In this document: positions 1 through 11,535 of the stretch, piece by piece
Layout of the letters: each line of letters begins with the position of its first letter
Position numbering within the stretch: position 1 is the first letter of the stretch
Source of the DNA: Hymenopellis radicata
Lineage: Eukaryota; Basidiomycota; Agaricomycetes; Agaricales; Physalacriaceae
Assembly: GCA_015501595.1 (NCBI GenBank)
Contig: JADNRX010000255.1
Span: 1-64,000 of the forward strand
Length of the DNA stretch: 64,000 bases
Direction: 5' to 3'
Position numbers and translations under genes: made by a program
Notes under the pieces: model-generated
The model's input: the letters and a program-made list of their open reading frames with translations, nothing else
Database searches by the model: none
What the model was told of the DNA's origin: nothing

Positions 1-145
1 TTGTTCGCATAAAAACCACAAAATAACCGCAAATTACTACTAAGTATTCAACGAGCGAAGTAGCGGCCGAGCCCCATTACAAATACAAACCTAACGGGAA
101 GTCGTGTACCCTACACTGCAGAACGCCAGCCCTCCCCGTAGTCAC

Positions 146-1506
146 TTACAAAGTTACATGAGACGTCGTTGCACGACACGAATCAAGGGCAAGCGTCTCC
201 ACAGCGTGAGTAGACCGGGCCTTATCACTGCCAGTGAATCGGATTGTGGTGGATACCTCTGCGCTGGTCCTGAACTGCGATATATATACAGTGTCATCAT
301 GCACGGACTGTTGAAGCTTAACCAGAATGATGATCAAGGTCGGGTATAGACCCTGCGCCACAGATTCAATTTCAGGTCCCAGGTCCAACTAACAAAGTGG
401 GATGAAACACGCACAGATATCTGGTCACCCATCGTACTAACTATGAGGTAGAGGTAGAACACCCCACCAGTCGCCCGAGGAATGTCAAAGAAATCGAGCA
501 GTTGAGTTAGCTACACGTTGAGTCAGTTTCAATCTCAAGACATGAGCATCGTCGTACCCAGAAAAGACAATAAACAAATCCGGATTCTACGAGTAGAATG
601 AGGATTTTCTCCCCTCTGGATCGCGTCCCGCTACGACCTATGCCCGTCCTCAGCAATTGTCGATGTTCCCTGCCTGAAAGTCAATCGAAACCCATCCGGA
701 AAACATATACGGGACATACCAGGCCTTAGCAGCAATGAGAGCGGTTGCAGCCATGTTTGTCAGAAGGGATATCGCCCACGATATCGGTTCCGCCCAGCGA
801 CAAGTCCTCGATCCCGATGGAATGGTGCTCTTCGATCCGTAACTTTCCTTGACGAGGCAATTAACGTCAAGAATGGCGAATACTATGTGCAAGTTAAAAG
901 CGGAATGGCGACGGGAAAACCAAGGGGACGCACCAAGGGAAACCAAGAGCAAAGTCACTGGGACAATCATGATTTTTCGTATCCGGTCTCCGGTCCATAG
1001 CACCCATGCTCGCCATATGACGACAGAGTCTCCGACAATCATCTGGCCCGAGGATTAATGAATCGATACAGTGTTTCAAGGTGATAACGCGCACATTAAA
1101 CATAAATAGTGCCTCCATCGAAGTCCCGAACGACGATACGAACGTGTTTGAATAGGCTATACGGTCCTCGAATGGAATGTCCTTGTTCAGAAGCATCCGA
1201 TGTTTCTGTCTGATAAACAGCACCGAGATATCCATCGCCCACAGTGCAGTTGAGGACGTGAAGAGAAGTAAAGTGGTGGCGAGCATGACGGTACTGCCAA
1301 TTGTGCGGACCCCTTTGTTCCTACAGGCAAAGATGATTCAACACGTAGAGAGTCATCACGGAGACATACAGTTGGATATACATGGCGACACAGAATAGCG
1401 TCAAGTACGCCGCCCACCATATCGTCTCGCATACTACACCCACAACGTCCTCCATGATATACTCACCCATAAGGGCGAGCACCGTCTCGTCCTCGGCGTC
1501 GAGCAT
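146..1506 (-). CDS. Seven-helix membrane protein of a basidiomycete family (DUF6533/6534-type)
   Basis: Multi-exon minus-strand gene starting at the ATG at 1506 (MLDAEDETVLALM). The spliced protein reads through hydrophobic segments: ETIWWAAYLTLFCVAMYI, a serine/threonine-rich helix (TVMLATTLLLFTSS), then GDSVVIWRAWVLW, IMIVPVTLLLVSLG, a segment near WAISLLTNMAATALIAAKAW, ILLVESGFVYCLFW and finally YPTLIIILVKL before a hydrophilic tail that stops at 146. The WRAWVLW and YPT-I-I-VLV-like blocks are typical of the large agaricomycete family of unknown-function plasma-membrane 7-TM proteins. At least six introns with GT..AG ends join in phase, for example after ALFMFN and after AAKAW. Function is unknown. 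The family name is from memory and tentative; the gene call itself is firm. Confidence 0.72.
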
Positions 1507-3602
1507 GGGCTGTGGTGGTGGTCGCTGGTAGAGGGCGGTTTGAACATGACAGTTATCGATAAAAACGGTGTGAGTTCCGATTGAAATTGCAATTGACTGT
1601 CGTGCAGGTTATGATGGCCGTCGGCACTCGCCCGCTCAAGAGTCAAGAGAGGCTGTTTTACCGTTCCTTCACAACCTCTCCACCACTCTTGTCGCGCAGT
1701 GTGACGATCCCTACAGCACAGAGACGATAACCAAGTGCTGTATCACTTTCGAGTCCGCACAGCAAGTACCCAATTCGGGATAAGAATCAAGTCGTGACCT
1801 TGACAGATCTGTCAATCATCGTGCCAGGCCCAAGCCGGATTGATAAATATGGCGCGCCTTAACACAATGTGCCTGATGAGCACCCTTCGGAAGGCGGGAT
1901 TGGTTTTGGAAGATTGCTCACAGATTGCTCACGGATTGCTCATTTCCGTTTGTGGCCGCCCGCCTCTACGCCTCCGAGTCCAGGACTCGTATCTCACACC
2001 GACTGCGGTGCCGTCGCCTCTCCCTGAGAAATGCTGTCAACTATAAATTGGTTAGGGAAAGAAAGAAGCACGTCGAGTACAGTCCCAGACAAAGGCAGGC
2101 GGATGCGACATGGAAATGACTAAAACTCGCTCGTCAGACAAGGGCGAACAAGCGTTCGGGTATGAAGGGGGCTGAAAATACTCGAGCCCCGGCTAATGGC
2201 CAAGGGAACGTTTGAAAAGTGAAAATTGACCTTCATAATGCTTCAATTCAGGAAACCCAGCAGAGTCCACCGTCCATACTTCTGTCAGGCAGGTGGAAGA
2301 CGGGAATTTGAGCCTGAATTTTACCTGGCAGGGATTTAAAAGGGTGTAATGCCTCGTACCTGACTACGCACGAGAAGGACATCGTTGAGAGAAGTCCAGT
2401 GCTCAGGCTGTCTGCGTTTCGAGAGGGGAATCTTGTGGAAATCGGATATCGAAAATCAGGGTGAGAAATAATAGACGGTTGCGGCAATGTTAGTATATTA
2501 TTCTCACAAGTTTACGAGCAGATGATGGCTGTGTGAAGAATTCAAGGAATCGGCACCGGCGATGGTTGAAAGCAGGAAACGAGGAAACGAGGAAACGATG
2601 TCATAAGCCGACTACGCATACAAATGCTCAGGTACAAATACTAGTAAACTAATAGATGCCCCCGCCGGCAGTCAAGTAAGTAAAGTAAGAATATACGTGT
2701 AAAAAAATGCACAGGAAATAAACGGATGCACATTATTTCCAACCTATATCAACAGTCGCAACTGTCAGCAGCATAGAATCCTCAGGACTTGAAGAGACCC
2801 TTCAGTCCTGGTAAAGCACGCCCAAGGCGGTCTTGTTGAGCAGCCGGACAACGAGATAGGTGCGGAGTACTGGGAGATAACTCTGGTGGCAGTGCAGGTC
2901 TCACATTTGAGACATCGTGCATGGGGGCGTGCATGGAATCGGTGCATGCAGATGAGGATGGGGCAGTTGGTGGCAAGGGCGACAATGGCTCTGGAGGAGG
3001 TGCTGGATGAGACGGCGAGACAGGTGAATGAACTTCGTAGGCAGACAAAGCACTGGTCAATGCGCCGTTCATGGAACCCATGAAGTCGGACAGCACATCA
3101 ACCAAGCCTTGTATGAGCGCTGCCTGGTCTGATACCGTAAGCAGGAGGTATGTCACAGACTGTCACGGACACGTGACACAATTTCTTGCCTGCTGTCATC
3201 TCGGCACCACTGACTGACGGCTACAACGTCCATGTTCAACGTTCAACATCAACCTGTTCCGACTCCTTTTCCGTTTCATGGGAATTCACTGGGTACTAGC
3301 CGCGAGAGATTCTAGATGGATGAAATTTTTCATTCGGCCTCCGTTAAATCTTTGAATCCATCCTTCGTGAGGATGATTGGCTGACTCGGTCCTCAGCGGG
3401 ATTCTATTCCTGTCGGGAGAGGGGAATCCCCGACCAAGAGGTATTTTGTAAAGAGTCGAATAAACTCAATGGGCTCCGTACCCTCAGCACAGCATGGGCA
3501 TCGCCTTAAACGGCGGCGCTTACTCGTGGCCGATCGCCTCTTGTATTCCTACCATCAACGAACATCTTTCTTTGTACTTCGACATACACTCGCACATCTA
3601 CT
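1507..3602. other. Intergenic stretch without a confident gene
   Basis: Between the divergent membrane-protein and F-box genes. Apart from the weak ORF at 2782-3156 I see no exon chain or domain. Short local repeats occur, such as the doubled 'agattgctcac' near 1913-1940 and the triple 'gaggaaacga' near 2580-2597. Confidence 0.5.
2782..3156 (-). CDS. Possible small proline/serine-rich hypothetical protein
   Basis: A single open frame of 124 codons starting MTYLLLTVSDQAAL. The N-terminal third could form an amphipathic helix; residues 45-105 are proline- and serine-rich (PAPPPEPLSPLPPTAP) and would be disordered. No family is recognised. Upstream, 'tgtcac' motifs are repeated around 3150-3178. 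It may be a real short gene or a chance ORF in a GC-balanced region, so confidence is low. Confidence 0.3.
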   Translation of the reverse strand: MTYLLLTVSDQAALIQGLVDVLSDFMGSMNGALTSALSAYEVHSPVSPSHPAPPPEPLSPLPPTAPSSSACTDSMHAPMHDVSNVRPALPPELSPSTPHLSRCPAAQQDRLGRALPGLKGLFKS

Positions 3603-5279
3603 ATGCCCTGCCCTCTTCCCAACGAGCTTATCCTTCAAATACTTTCCGACGTCTGTGTCTTTCAGTGGCTCTGTGCTAGCAAAACATTTTACTTACTATT
3701 TCGGCAATAAACAGGTTATTGCTCGGGATGACCTTCGCAGCGTGCGGCTTGCGTCGAGGTCCTTCAGCAACTTAACAGCCCCTAGTCTGTTCACCATTCT
3801 GAAGATTGGTGCTGGATTCGGAAATCCGAAAAACTCTGGCACGCCCTCATTGCTGTTTTTGAACGCCATTGCGAATCGGCAGACAGCTCTGGGGCAGTAC
3901 GTCAACGGACTACACCTGTCTTTCCCCCTTGAATTCGAATGGACTCATTCGACATCTACACAAATCAAGAAAAAGTTCCAATTGATGCTGCATCGCCTCA
4001 GTGCGACACGTCGCCAGCATGGCCACGAGCGCACGATCGAGATGCTGCATCTGGCGGTACCTTTACTTGCCGGTCTTGCTCACATCAGGTAAGAAGTCGT
4101 GTTTCTTCGCCTTCGTAATTTGACAGGTCATCATAGGATCGAGAATACCTCTTCCCCATGCCATCCTGAATGTTCCCGAGTTGATGAACATACACGAAGC
4201 CTCAATCAGTTCCTACTACGACTCAGTCACATCCCGAATTTACGCTCCGCTTCGTTCTTCGCGCGCCCGGACCCACGAGTTCTGTCCCTTTCATCCTTTA
4301 CAGATTTACGAAAGCTTGCCATCGAATGGCATGCCATGGCGCATTCCGATGGAATATCTCGCTTTATTTCGTCCAACCGGCATCTCGAAGACTTGACTGT
4401 GGCCGTATACTGGAGGATCGATGATTTATCCCCCGCTGAGCCTGTTTCCGTTTGCGTTGACGATGTCTTACCGTCACCACTCCGCCGACTCACTCGGCTG
4501 CAGTTGAATAACGTCGATGCTCCTCCAGGCTCGATTTCTGACAACGTACTGAAATCGTTATCCCAATTGGAACGTCTGTCCCTTCAATGGATGGTGCCCT
4601 CAGACGAGTTCTGGATCGCATTAGGACGCGCCAATGTACAGCTTCTTTCCCTCAGTCTATGTGATGTACCAGTGACCAATGCCGTCATCGACTACTTGGC
4701 ACTGTGCACCGCCCTCACTTCCATCCATGTTATGACGAGCCGCAACGAGTACGATTGTGGGGCCGGGCGCGCGTTCTGGACACGCATTCTTCCGGTTCAC
4801 GCACTCCGAATCGTAGATCTGGCTATTACCGGTTCCGGCCAGTGGAGTCTTCATGACGAGGATATAGATACCCTTGCTCAATGTTATGCAATGGAGCATC
4901 TATGTGTTCATGTTCCTGAGTCGCGTGTCAGCGTCGAAGGAGAAACAAACATCGTGGTATGCTGTTTTCCGTTTGCGGTATCTGTTTGCTCACATTACAG
5001 CAGAGATGCCTCCTGCAGCTCATTTTCCTGGGCGTGTGGCCAAGGATGTCAGTGCTATCGATTCTATCGGTCGCGAGTGAGGTGGTTCCTGGTTTCAGGA
5101 CGCGCCTTGAACAGCATCGCATTAATAGAATCATCGAGGATGTGCGATTCACGGACAACGGTACCGCAATACGCGATAGTCTTTTCGGTGTTCGCATTCA
5201 TTCAATAGGCAGCTGGTATAGATTATGCAGGCTCGGCAAGGAGTTGCGGTTTATTAGGACAGGCGCAGTTCAATCGTGA
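3603..5279 (+). CDS. F-box protein with leucine-rich C-terminal region
   Basis: The start is the ATG at 3603: the first short exon (3603-3650, MPCPLPNELILQILSD) joins across an intron at 3651-3714 to VIARDDLRSVRLASRSF. Together they form a standard F-box (LPxELxxxILSD...LRSxRLxSRxF), which binds Skp1 in SCF ubiquitin ligases. A second intron begins at about 4089. The long central exon has irregular leucine-rich periodicity (LRKLAIEW, LRRLTRLQLNNVD, LERLSLQWM, LLSLSLCDVP), as in fungal F-box/LRR substrate receptors. A third intron (from about 4957, GTATGC...TTACAG) leads to the last exon, ending at 5279. Substrate unknown. Agaricomycetes carry hundreds of such genes, so no specific role is inferred. 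Confidence 0.75.
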
Positions 5280-5962
5280 AGGTTTCAACAATAGAAGAGA
5301 ATTGCCCCAATTACCACTTCGAAGTGGAAGTGTTGGCGAGGATATGTCGCGAGGACAGTGATGATGGTAAAGAGGAGAGAAGATGTTATTAAACTGTCTA
5401 CAAAGTCTGTGCTTGTATACTGTGAGAAATTGTTCTAGAAGGTTCTCCAATGTCCGAGTCTGGCACGGTTCGTGCTGACTGCTTTGGCGTCGTACCTTCT
5501 ACTTCCTTCCGGCAACACTCCCCTCGACGCCACAACACTCTTGGATGGTCGGTTCTGCAAGGATCAGGTGGATGTCCTCGCGTGCGCAGTGGATGGAATG
5601 ATCTATGGCGGTTACTTTCGGGCGGCCTACCGTGATCCTGGCTTGTTAGAGAAGAAGGTAGTAGCTAGATGTACGCAGTATAGTAGTGCCATACTGTAGT
5701 CTAGCGTCCGGCGATCTGGAAAGGTCCGTGCCGTGTAATTGATGAGCTATGAGCTATGAGCTATGAGGGAGGTAATACACCCGATTACCGAGTTCTTACG
5801 GCAACCAGGTCCCGCATACTGCCTCGCCGGTTCAGGCAGCCACGGGCCACTGAGCAAACAGCGCTTTGTTCCGACAAAACTAGTTGCCGGCGCACGCCTT
5901 CCACTCAGCAGGCGACGAACACTATCTGCGCTACCCCCACGCAGGGTTCGTATTTCCGGCAC
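5280..5962. other. Intergenic region with a short tandem repeat
   Basis: No convincing gene. The frame at 5472-5699 looks vaguely coding (hydrophobic N-terminus, 75 codons) but has no recognisable domain or exon partners. A perfect short tandem repeat of 'gagctat' (about four copies) lies at 5744-5767. Confidence 0.4.
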
Positions 5963-7108
5963 TCAGCACGAGGCACGATAGGGTTCGATGTGCGCTCTGC
6001 AGACACTGAGCAGCATTGTCTCAGAATGTCTCACATTCGACCACCAGCAAAAATCCCCCACCTTCGAAGCAAAGAACAGACGATACCCGTAACACGTAAC
6101 CCATAACCCGTAGCCCGTAACCCATAACTCGTAACAACATAGCAGCAGAACACATAACATGATGATGATGATGGTCAAAAGGTGATCATCTCGGCGGAGA
6201 TCCGGGTGTCTGTCTGCGAAGTTGTCCGAGTCTGAATCATTGCCGGCGTCCATGATGTGCGCATGAGCAGATTTCGCACGACGACGACCTGATTGCGGTT
6301 GGTGACGCGTGTGGGAAATGTCAGGCTCTGAATCCGACTCCGATTCTGAATCTGATTCGGGTTGCTGTCGTTGGCGGCGATGAAAATCGGGTTTGTAGTG
6401 GTCAGCGACGATGTGACCCTTTTTGCCACATTTGTAGCATTTAACCTCAGCACGGTTGACAGCGGTAAGGGCGGTGGATTGGGAATCGCGTTCGTGTAAG
6501 CGAGCTACTTCCGTGAGAATTCGCGCGATGACTTTTGATGAGTCCTTGAGGGAATCCTCGGGGATGGAAGAGATGAAGGGATTCCAGGAATTTGGAAGGG
6601 ATGTGAGGAGGGTGACAGAGAAGTCTTCCTCCGAGATTGTTTGCTTGAGGGTAATCAGCTCAGACTGATAGCCACGCATGACGCGTATGTGTTCCTTGAT
6701 ATCTCCATCTTCGGGACACTGGGCGCGGAAAAACTTTCGACGCGCTAAGACGATGCCTGTAGGCCCTTTAGCCTCGTACATCTCACGAAGGGTTCGCCAT
6801 GCCTCCTTCGCTGATGTTGCGTTCGCGATATGCACCAGTACATCATCCGAAACACGTAAGCGGATGGTGGATAGTGATAGTGCCTTGCCATCCTTCTTCT
6901 TCCACGCGGCTACGAGTGAAGTGTCGGCAGGCGCGGCGGCGGTGTCCTCGATGTATTCTTCAAGTGACTGGTCTGTCATGATGTCGAGGATCTTGATTTT
7001 CCATACAGGGTAATTCTCGCTCCCCCGCAGGAAGTCAATGCGATAAACTGACACGGTGGTAGTGTCTGCCATGGTGGTAGTGTCTGCCATGGTGGGACAG
7101 CAAATCAA
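5963..7108 (-). mobile_element. Solitary Ty1/Copia-type gag polyprotein
   Basis: An intronless frame of 381 codons. The N-terminal half matches the Copia gag (UBN2/DUF4219-like) pattern: FLRGSENYPVWKIKI near residues 24-38, then the SAKEAWRTLREMYE block, FFRAQCPEDGDIKEHIRVM, and LLTSLPNSWNPFISSI. A CCHC-type knuckle follows (CYKCGKKGHIVADH, about residues 228-241), but its fourth ligand is His instead of Cys. An acidic SDSESESDSEPD stretch comes next. The C-terminal 60 codons run through a 'taacccgta/taacccata' repeat and are probably not functional coding sequence. The start is duplicated (MADTTTMADTTT). No protease, integrase or reverse transcriptase and no LTR pair were found nearby, so it is a truncated element or an exapted gag. 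Confidence 0.82.
6085..6135. repeat. Tandem repeat of 'taacccgta/taacccata' type
   Basis: About five imperfect 8-12 base units of 'cccgtaac/cccataac'. A (gat)n microsatellite lies immediately downstream at about 6160-6175. It sits in the 3' part of the gag frame and marks where that frame stops resembling a protein. Confidence 0.8.
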
Positions 7109-7572
7109 TGCTATTGAATGGAATCAACCCAATGCGAGCCGCGCTCAAGCAGATCGGGGATACGGCGCGATAAACGATAACAAGCGGATCAAGACGCTCA
7201 GGAGCGAGATGTTCAGGCAGAATTGTGAGCCTTCGCAGGTGTTGCGCAGGAGAACATTCGGGAGGCTATAGAGCGTTTTGGGTTTTCAGCTCCCCGAAAT
7301 CTTAGGATGTGTAGCGGTCTACTTTCCTTCATGAACCATTGTACCCTTGCTATGTCGTTGACACCCTCTCTTTGACGACTTACCACTCTCTTCACAGGTG
7401 CAGATGCCGATTCTCGGAAGAAGCGTATGACTGGAGAAAGCTTTTGGTTTCGTAGTCGACGTCAGAGCTGTCAGAGATAGAGTATGAGGACGGAGAAGCG
7501 CGACAACAATCGATATAGCGCCAGGGAACGATACAGATAGTACATAAAATTAAGATGTCAACGTTGCACCAT
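7109..7572. other. Intergenic, between gag 5' end and laccase 3' end
   Basis: No LTR-like direct repeat of the gag flank is apparent here, and no gene is seen. It would hold the laccase 3' untranslated region. Confidence 0.45.
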
Positions 7573-10183
7573 TTACTGCTCATCAGGGGGCAGAGCGTCA
7601 TACTCTGGGCAGAGTGTCTCCCATGCTTGCGGCGTGATCTGCGCGTGAGGGCCCTGAATGTTATCCGTAGGCGACTCTGCAAAGGCGATAGCGAGACCCG
7701 CCTCCAAGTGCCAGTCAATGTGGCTGACAGCGTCGTTTGGTTAGAGGGAAGCCTACTGATAGCACAGAGAGACGCACCAGTGCAAGAACCACGCCCCTGG
7801 ATTGTCTGTGAAGAAGCGGAATGTCATGTTTCCACCGTTGACTAGGTCACGTTAGTCGCCTTAAATATGAGAGGATGTTTAGCACTAACCGGGAGTAACA
7901 TCACGACGAGGTGGGTTGACGAAGTTGAAGACGTCCGTGTTAGGCTGACGGATGACATCGAAATTATGGCCATGAACTGTTTGCGGTTGGATCGGGTCCT
8001 CAGAGCGGTTGAGCCTACTCACGATGGAAGGGATGTGCTCCAGCACCAGGGATAGAAATATCTATAGTTTTGTTGGGTGGAAGAAGGAAGATCTTCCGGC
8101 TTATTAGGAGTTGTGGGTTGGCGTCGGTAACGAGGAACTCACTTGTTCCTACAAAGCGCGTCAGTTGCTATCAGATGGGTTACGGTGTTCGACACGCACA
8201 GAGGGAAGGAAGTCTTGAGGTTGCGCGGCCCCACTCAGGATCTGCAGAAGCACAGGTACGGATGGAGAGACGTATGAAATGCCATTGATATCGAAGAAGG
8301 GCGGGTTAGGCTTCACGCGACATTTAGTATGCAGTGAATCGGGTGTTACGTGGATGCATACCTGGGCAATGTTCAAGACGTAGTGCACATCTGCGGGTTG
8401 GTCTCCAAGCTGTGAAACGCCGTTAGCATCGTAAAGTGTACTCTAATCTTGACCAACCTTCCCGGGACCTTCTTGGGCAATGGGCTAGGGGACATCAGGC
8501 ATCATACGGATGATGAAGAGGAGGCAAACGAACATGCATGGTACCATCATCCAGTTTTACACCAGGAACTCGTGTGGTTATGGGCTCAACTGCAGGAGCA
8601 CCCTCATATCGTACAATGGCAAGGGCGAAGGCGGGGTTTTCTGGACGAAATCAGCACCACCTCCACACGCAGAGTACCATGAAACTCACGATTCGGATTG
8701 TTCGCTAGGTTACCGCCAGTGGGTCTGATAGAGGAAGGTCAGCTCAAGAAAATACATCAATCGCCTATGCACGTACGGAGCACGAATCCAGTAGTTGTCA
8801 ATCGGCTGATTCGCCTCCAAGATGACAGAGACACGTTGAGCTTTGCGGGAATGAGGTCACGATCAACGTTCTTCAAACTACACACCAGCATAGACATCGA
8901 CGTTCTCGACAGTGACCGGGTCGTGTTCAACGCCGTCCAGTTCTATCGCCGTCAGATTGTGTGAATCGACAGAGAAAGTGAAGAAGGGTCTGCAAGAAAT
9001 GGAGACGAGGCGAAGCCTGTGGGTTACGTATTAGTAGGAGCAACGCGTAAATGGCAAGAGACTCGCCTGTATCGTAGACCTGGTTTTACATTGATGACAG
9101 CAAAATCGACCAAGGGCTGCCAATGGATGAGACTCGGAAATAGCGGCATAAAGAGTAACCTACACCGCCGTTATAGCGTCCGCGACCGTTAATGAGAGCT
9201 ATCCAAGTGTTAGGGTGACCATCATCGCTTTGTCCGAGGGGCTTACTTGAATCAGCGATCCTGACGAAGAATTCAATGAGTTAACTATATGCACAGGGCA
9301 GCGAAGACTGCGCACGGGATACTTCCAGTAGTAAAGAACGTATTCTGGGCGGCGGGGGCGAGAACATGATACCAATCAGCGAGAGTAATAATAGTGCTTT
9401 CTGGGGATGGGGATTATTTGTTGTCAAAGGAATAAACACCTGTGGACGTGCCGTCATCAACATCGTAGAGATGTGCCAATGGATCGTGGGGATCTTTGAA
9501 TCATTTAGAGTTAACAGGCGACATGGAGACACTTTGACAAACCGTAGACGATGAAAGTACCTCGAAGACCATCGCAGTACTGCGTCGAAAGATGCGAGTG
9601 GTACCAATAACTACATGCGAATCGATGAGAGACAAAGGTCAGGTCCACAGCTATCTTACCTTCCCGTCTGCCCAGCCGTATCAAAGGCATACGTGAAGTC
9701 AGCGCCAGGTGCTATAGGGCATTGGTTGACAAATCTGATGACACGGTTCTCACAATATGACCGATGTACAGAAGAGAAACGACATACGCGGGACCATCCA
9801 TGGCGGAGCTCTTGGCTTGGAAGAATCCGTGCCAGTGCTGGAAACGTGTCACTGACCGCAAAGGAGCAACCAATCTGAGCATACAATTGAGAAACTTCTC
9901 CTCATTTTCGGGTCCGTGAGCTTGTTGTGGGTCACAATCTCGACAGAATCTCCCTTGTAAGTGATGATGTTAGGGCCTGGAAAGGTGCCACCAGGAGCGA
10001 TCGCACTGAAGGATCTCGTAAGAATATACCGCACTATACGTCAAAGGACACGCACGATCGAGCAAAGCCATCGGGCGCTATGACTTTGTTGAGAATATCG
10101 ATGTCGAACTGGCGCGTCGCAGCATAGGCGGCAGACGCCAAGGACGAAACAACCAAGAGGGACGGGGTGGAAAAGACGCGCAT
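7573..10183 (-). CDS. Laccase (multicopper oxidase), about 20 exons
   Basis: The start at 10183 gives a signal peptide ([21 protein letters not shown]). All four laccase copper signatures are present once spliced: L1 HWHGFFQ (9790s), L2 [13 protein letters not shown] (9560s), L3 [14 protein letters not shown] (split by an intron near 7970-8020) and L4 [16 protein letters not shown] (split near 7700-7750). The residue ten after the L4 Cys is Leu, i.e. axial class 2. Cupredoxin-2 blocks such as [15 protein letters not shown] and LILEANQP-like NYWIRAPPTGGN are intact. I count about 19 introns, mostly 40-60 nt; one (9017-9066) uses a GC-AG donor. It ends [12 protein letters not shown] at 7573. 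Secreted laccases oxidise phenolics with four-electron reduction of oxygen. No frameshift was found when exons are joined in phase. Confidence 0.93.
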
Positions 10184-11535
10184 TGATGAATGCTGGGTAT
10201 CTAACCGCACGATGCATGGCTTTTAAGCGTCTCGCGTACGGGGTTGACGTGAGCCATTTGTGCCTTTGCCGGTATGTAAGGCGCGCGAACCTCTGTGGTA
10301 CTCATGGGTGTGAGACGAAACCAAACAACGGTTTACGGGAACTCTCACATATCTCGAGAAATATGTGAAGATCCCGGGCGCGCTATCACACGCAGGTAAT
10401 CAGTGTTACGCATTGTAGATGAATGTCATCAACCGCTCACCGAAACACGCCGCACATATGTGAAATCCAGGACAGCATTGCTGGAGACATGAAGATGATA
10501 GCAATCACTTGGGACGAATTCGCTCGCTACAATGATGTCTGTGACATTTCAACTGGAGGTATTTCTCGCCTCCGACACAGTCGTTTCTCCTCTCACGTAC
10601 GCGGGAAGATGTCCGTTCAGCGCAAGGTCGCAATACGGCGGGTCTCTAAAAGCATCAGGCACGTTGATGTTGACAGGAGCCTGATTTCTTCAAGGTCCAA
10701 GGTACGGTGACACGACGATTCAAATCCTTGTATTGTTTAGACAGCGAATGTGGCAGTGAGAAGATAATATGCGTACCTATTCACACGTGGCATCGCCGAA
10801 GTCCGTAATGTATCAAGGCTAATAGTTGTAAGCCTATACGCACGATAACCGCGCGTCTGAGTGCCTGCAAGAGGAGTGTTATCAATTTCTGGCACGCACA
10901 AATTTACTCAAGACCACATGCAGCAAATGGAAACGGCCTGGGCATACGACGGGCATATCTGTCAATGAGCGTCAGAAAATTACACACATAAAATGCCCTG
11001 AATACGTCGTGTGTGACAGAATCAGATTCTGCAGAAACACGATGGGCGAAAAGCAGAGGGAAGCAGTTTCTTCTTGGCTCTGACCAAGCGCCTCTAGAGG
11101 CATGAAGGGCTGCGGATACCGAAAGGTTATATGATTCCTGGACAAATCAGACTGACAGACGTCTGTTGTAGTGGATGTGGCGAGGTAGAAGACGGGCTGA
11201 GGCAGCCCGAAACCGACGATCTGGTACGCACGCGCTCGTTGCCTGTTTCGGTATTCATTCCCACCGTCGACTCCCACCAATTTACTTGAACAGATTGTTT
11301 TCGGTCCTATCCTCTCAAACACCAACCTTTCCGAGAGCATTGAGAAAGACCGACAGGATGAATTGACAGTCGTAAAAATATACACAATATAAACGCCTCG
11401 GGCAAAATAACAGTATCGTACAGGTACAATTCAAATGATAGCGGTTCCGCTCGCCGCGCTGAGAAAAAGTACATGCTGAGAACGTCCCAAAGGTGCGAGA
11501 GAGTAATAACTCGGATATCATAACCAGTAAAGTGA
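10184..11535. other. Laccase upstream region; no confident gene
   Basis: Frames at 10423-10710 (+) and 10972-11385 (-) have no recognisable domain and no clear exon partners. The segment should contain the laccase promoter (above 10183) and the 3' region of the hypothetical gene ending at 11536. I did not find a convincing TATA box. Confidence 0.4.

Noticed and set aside
7960..8030. Apparent loss of copper ligands in the laccase L3 motif (reading [11 protein letters not shown])
   Set aside because: The odd residues are intron sequence. Splicing GTGAGT...AACAG in phase gives an intact HPFHLHGHNF.
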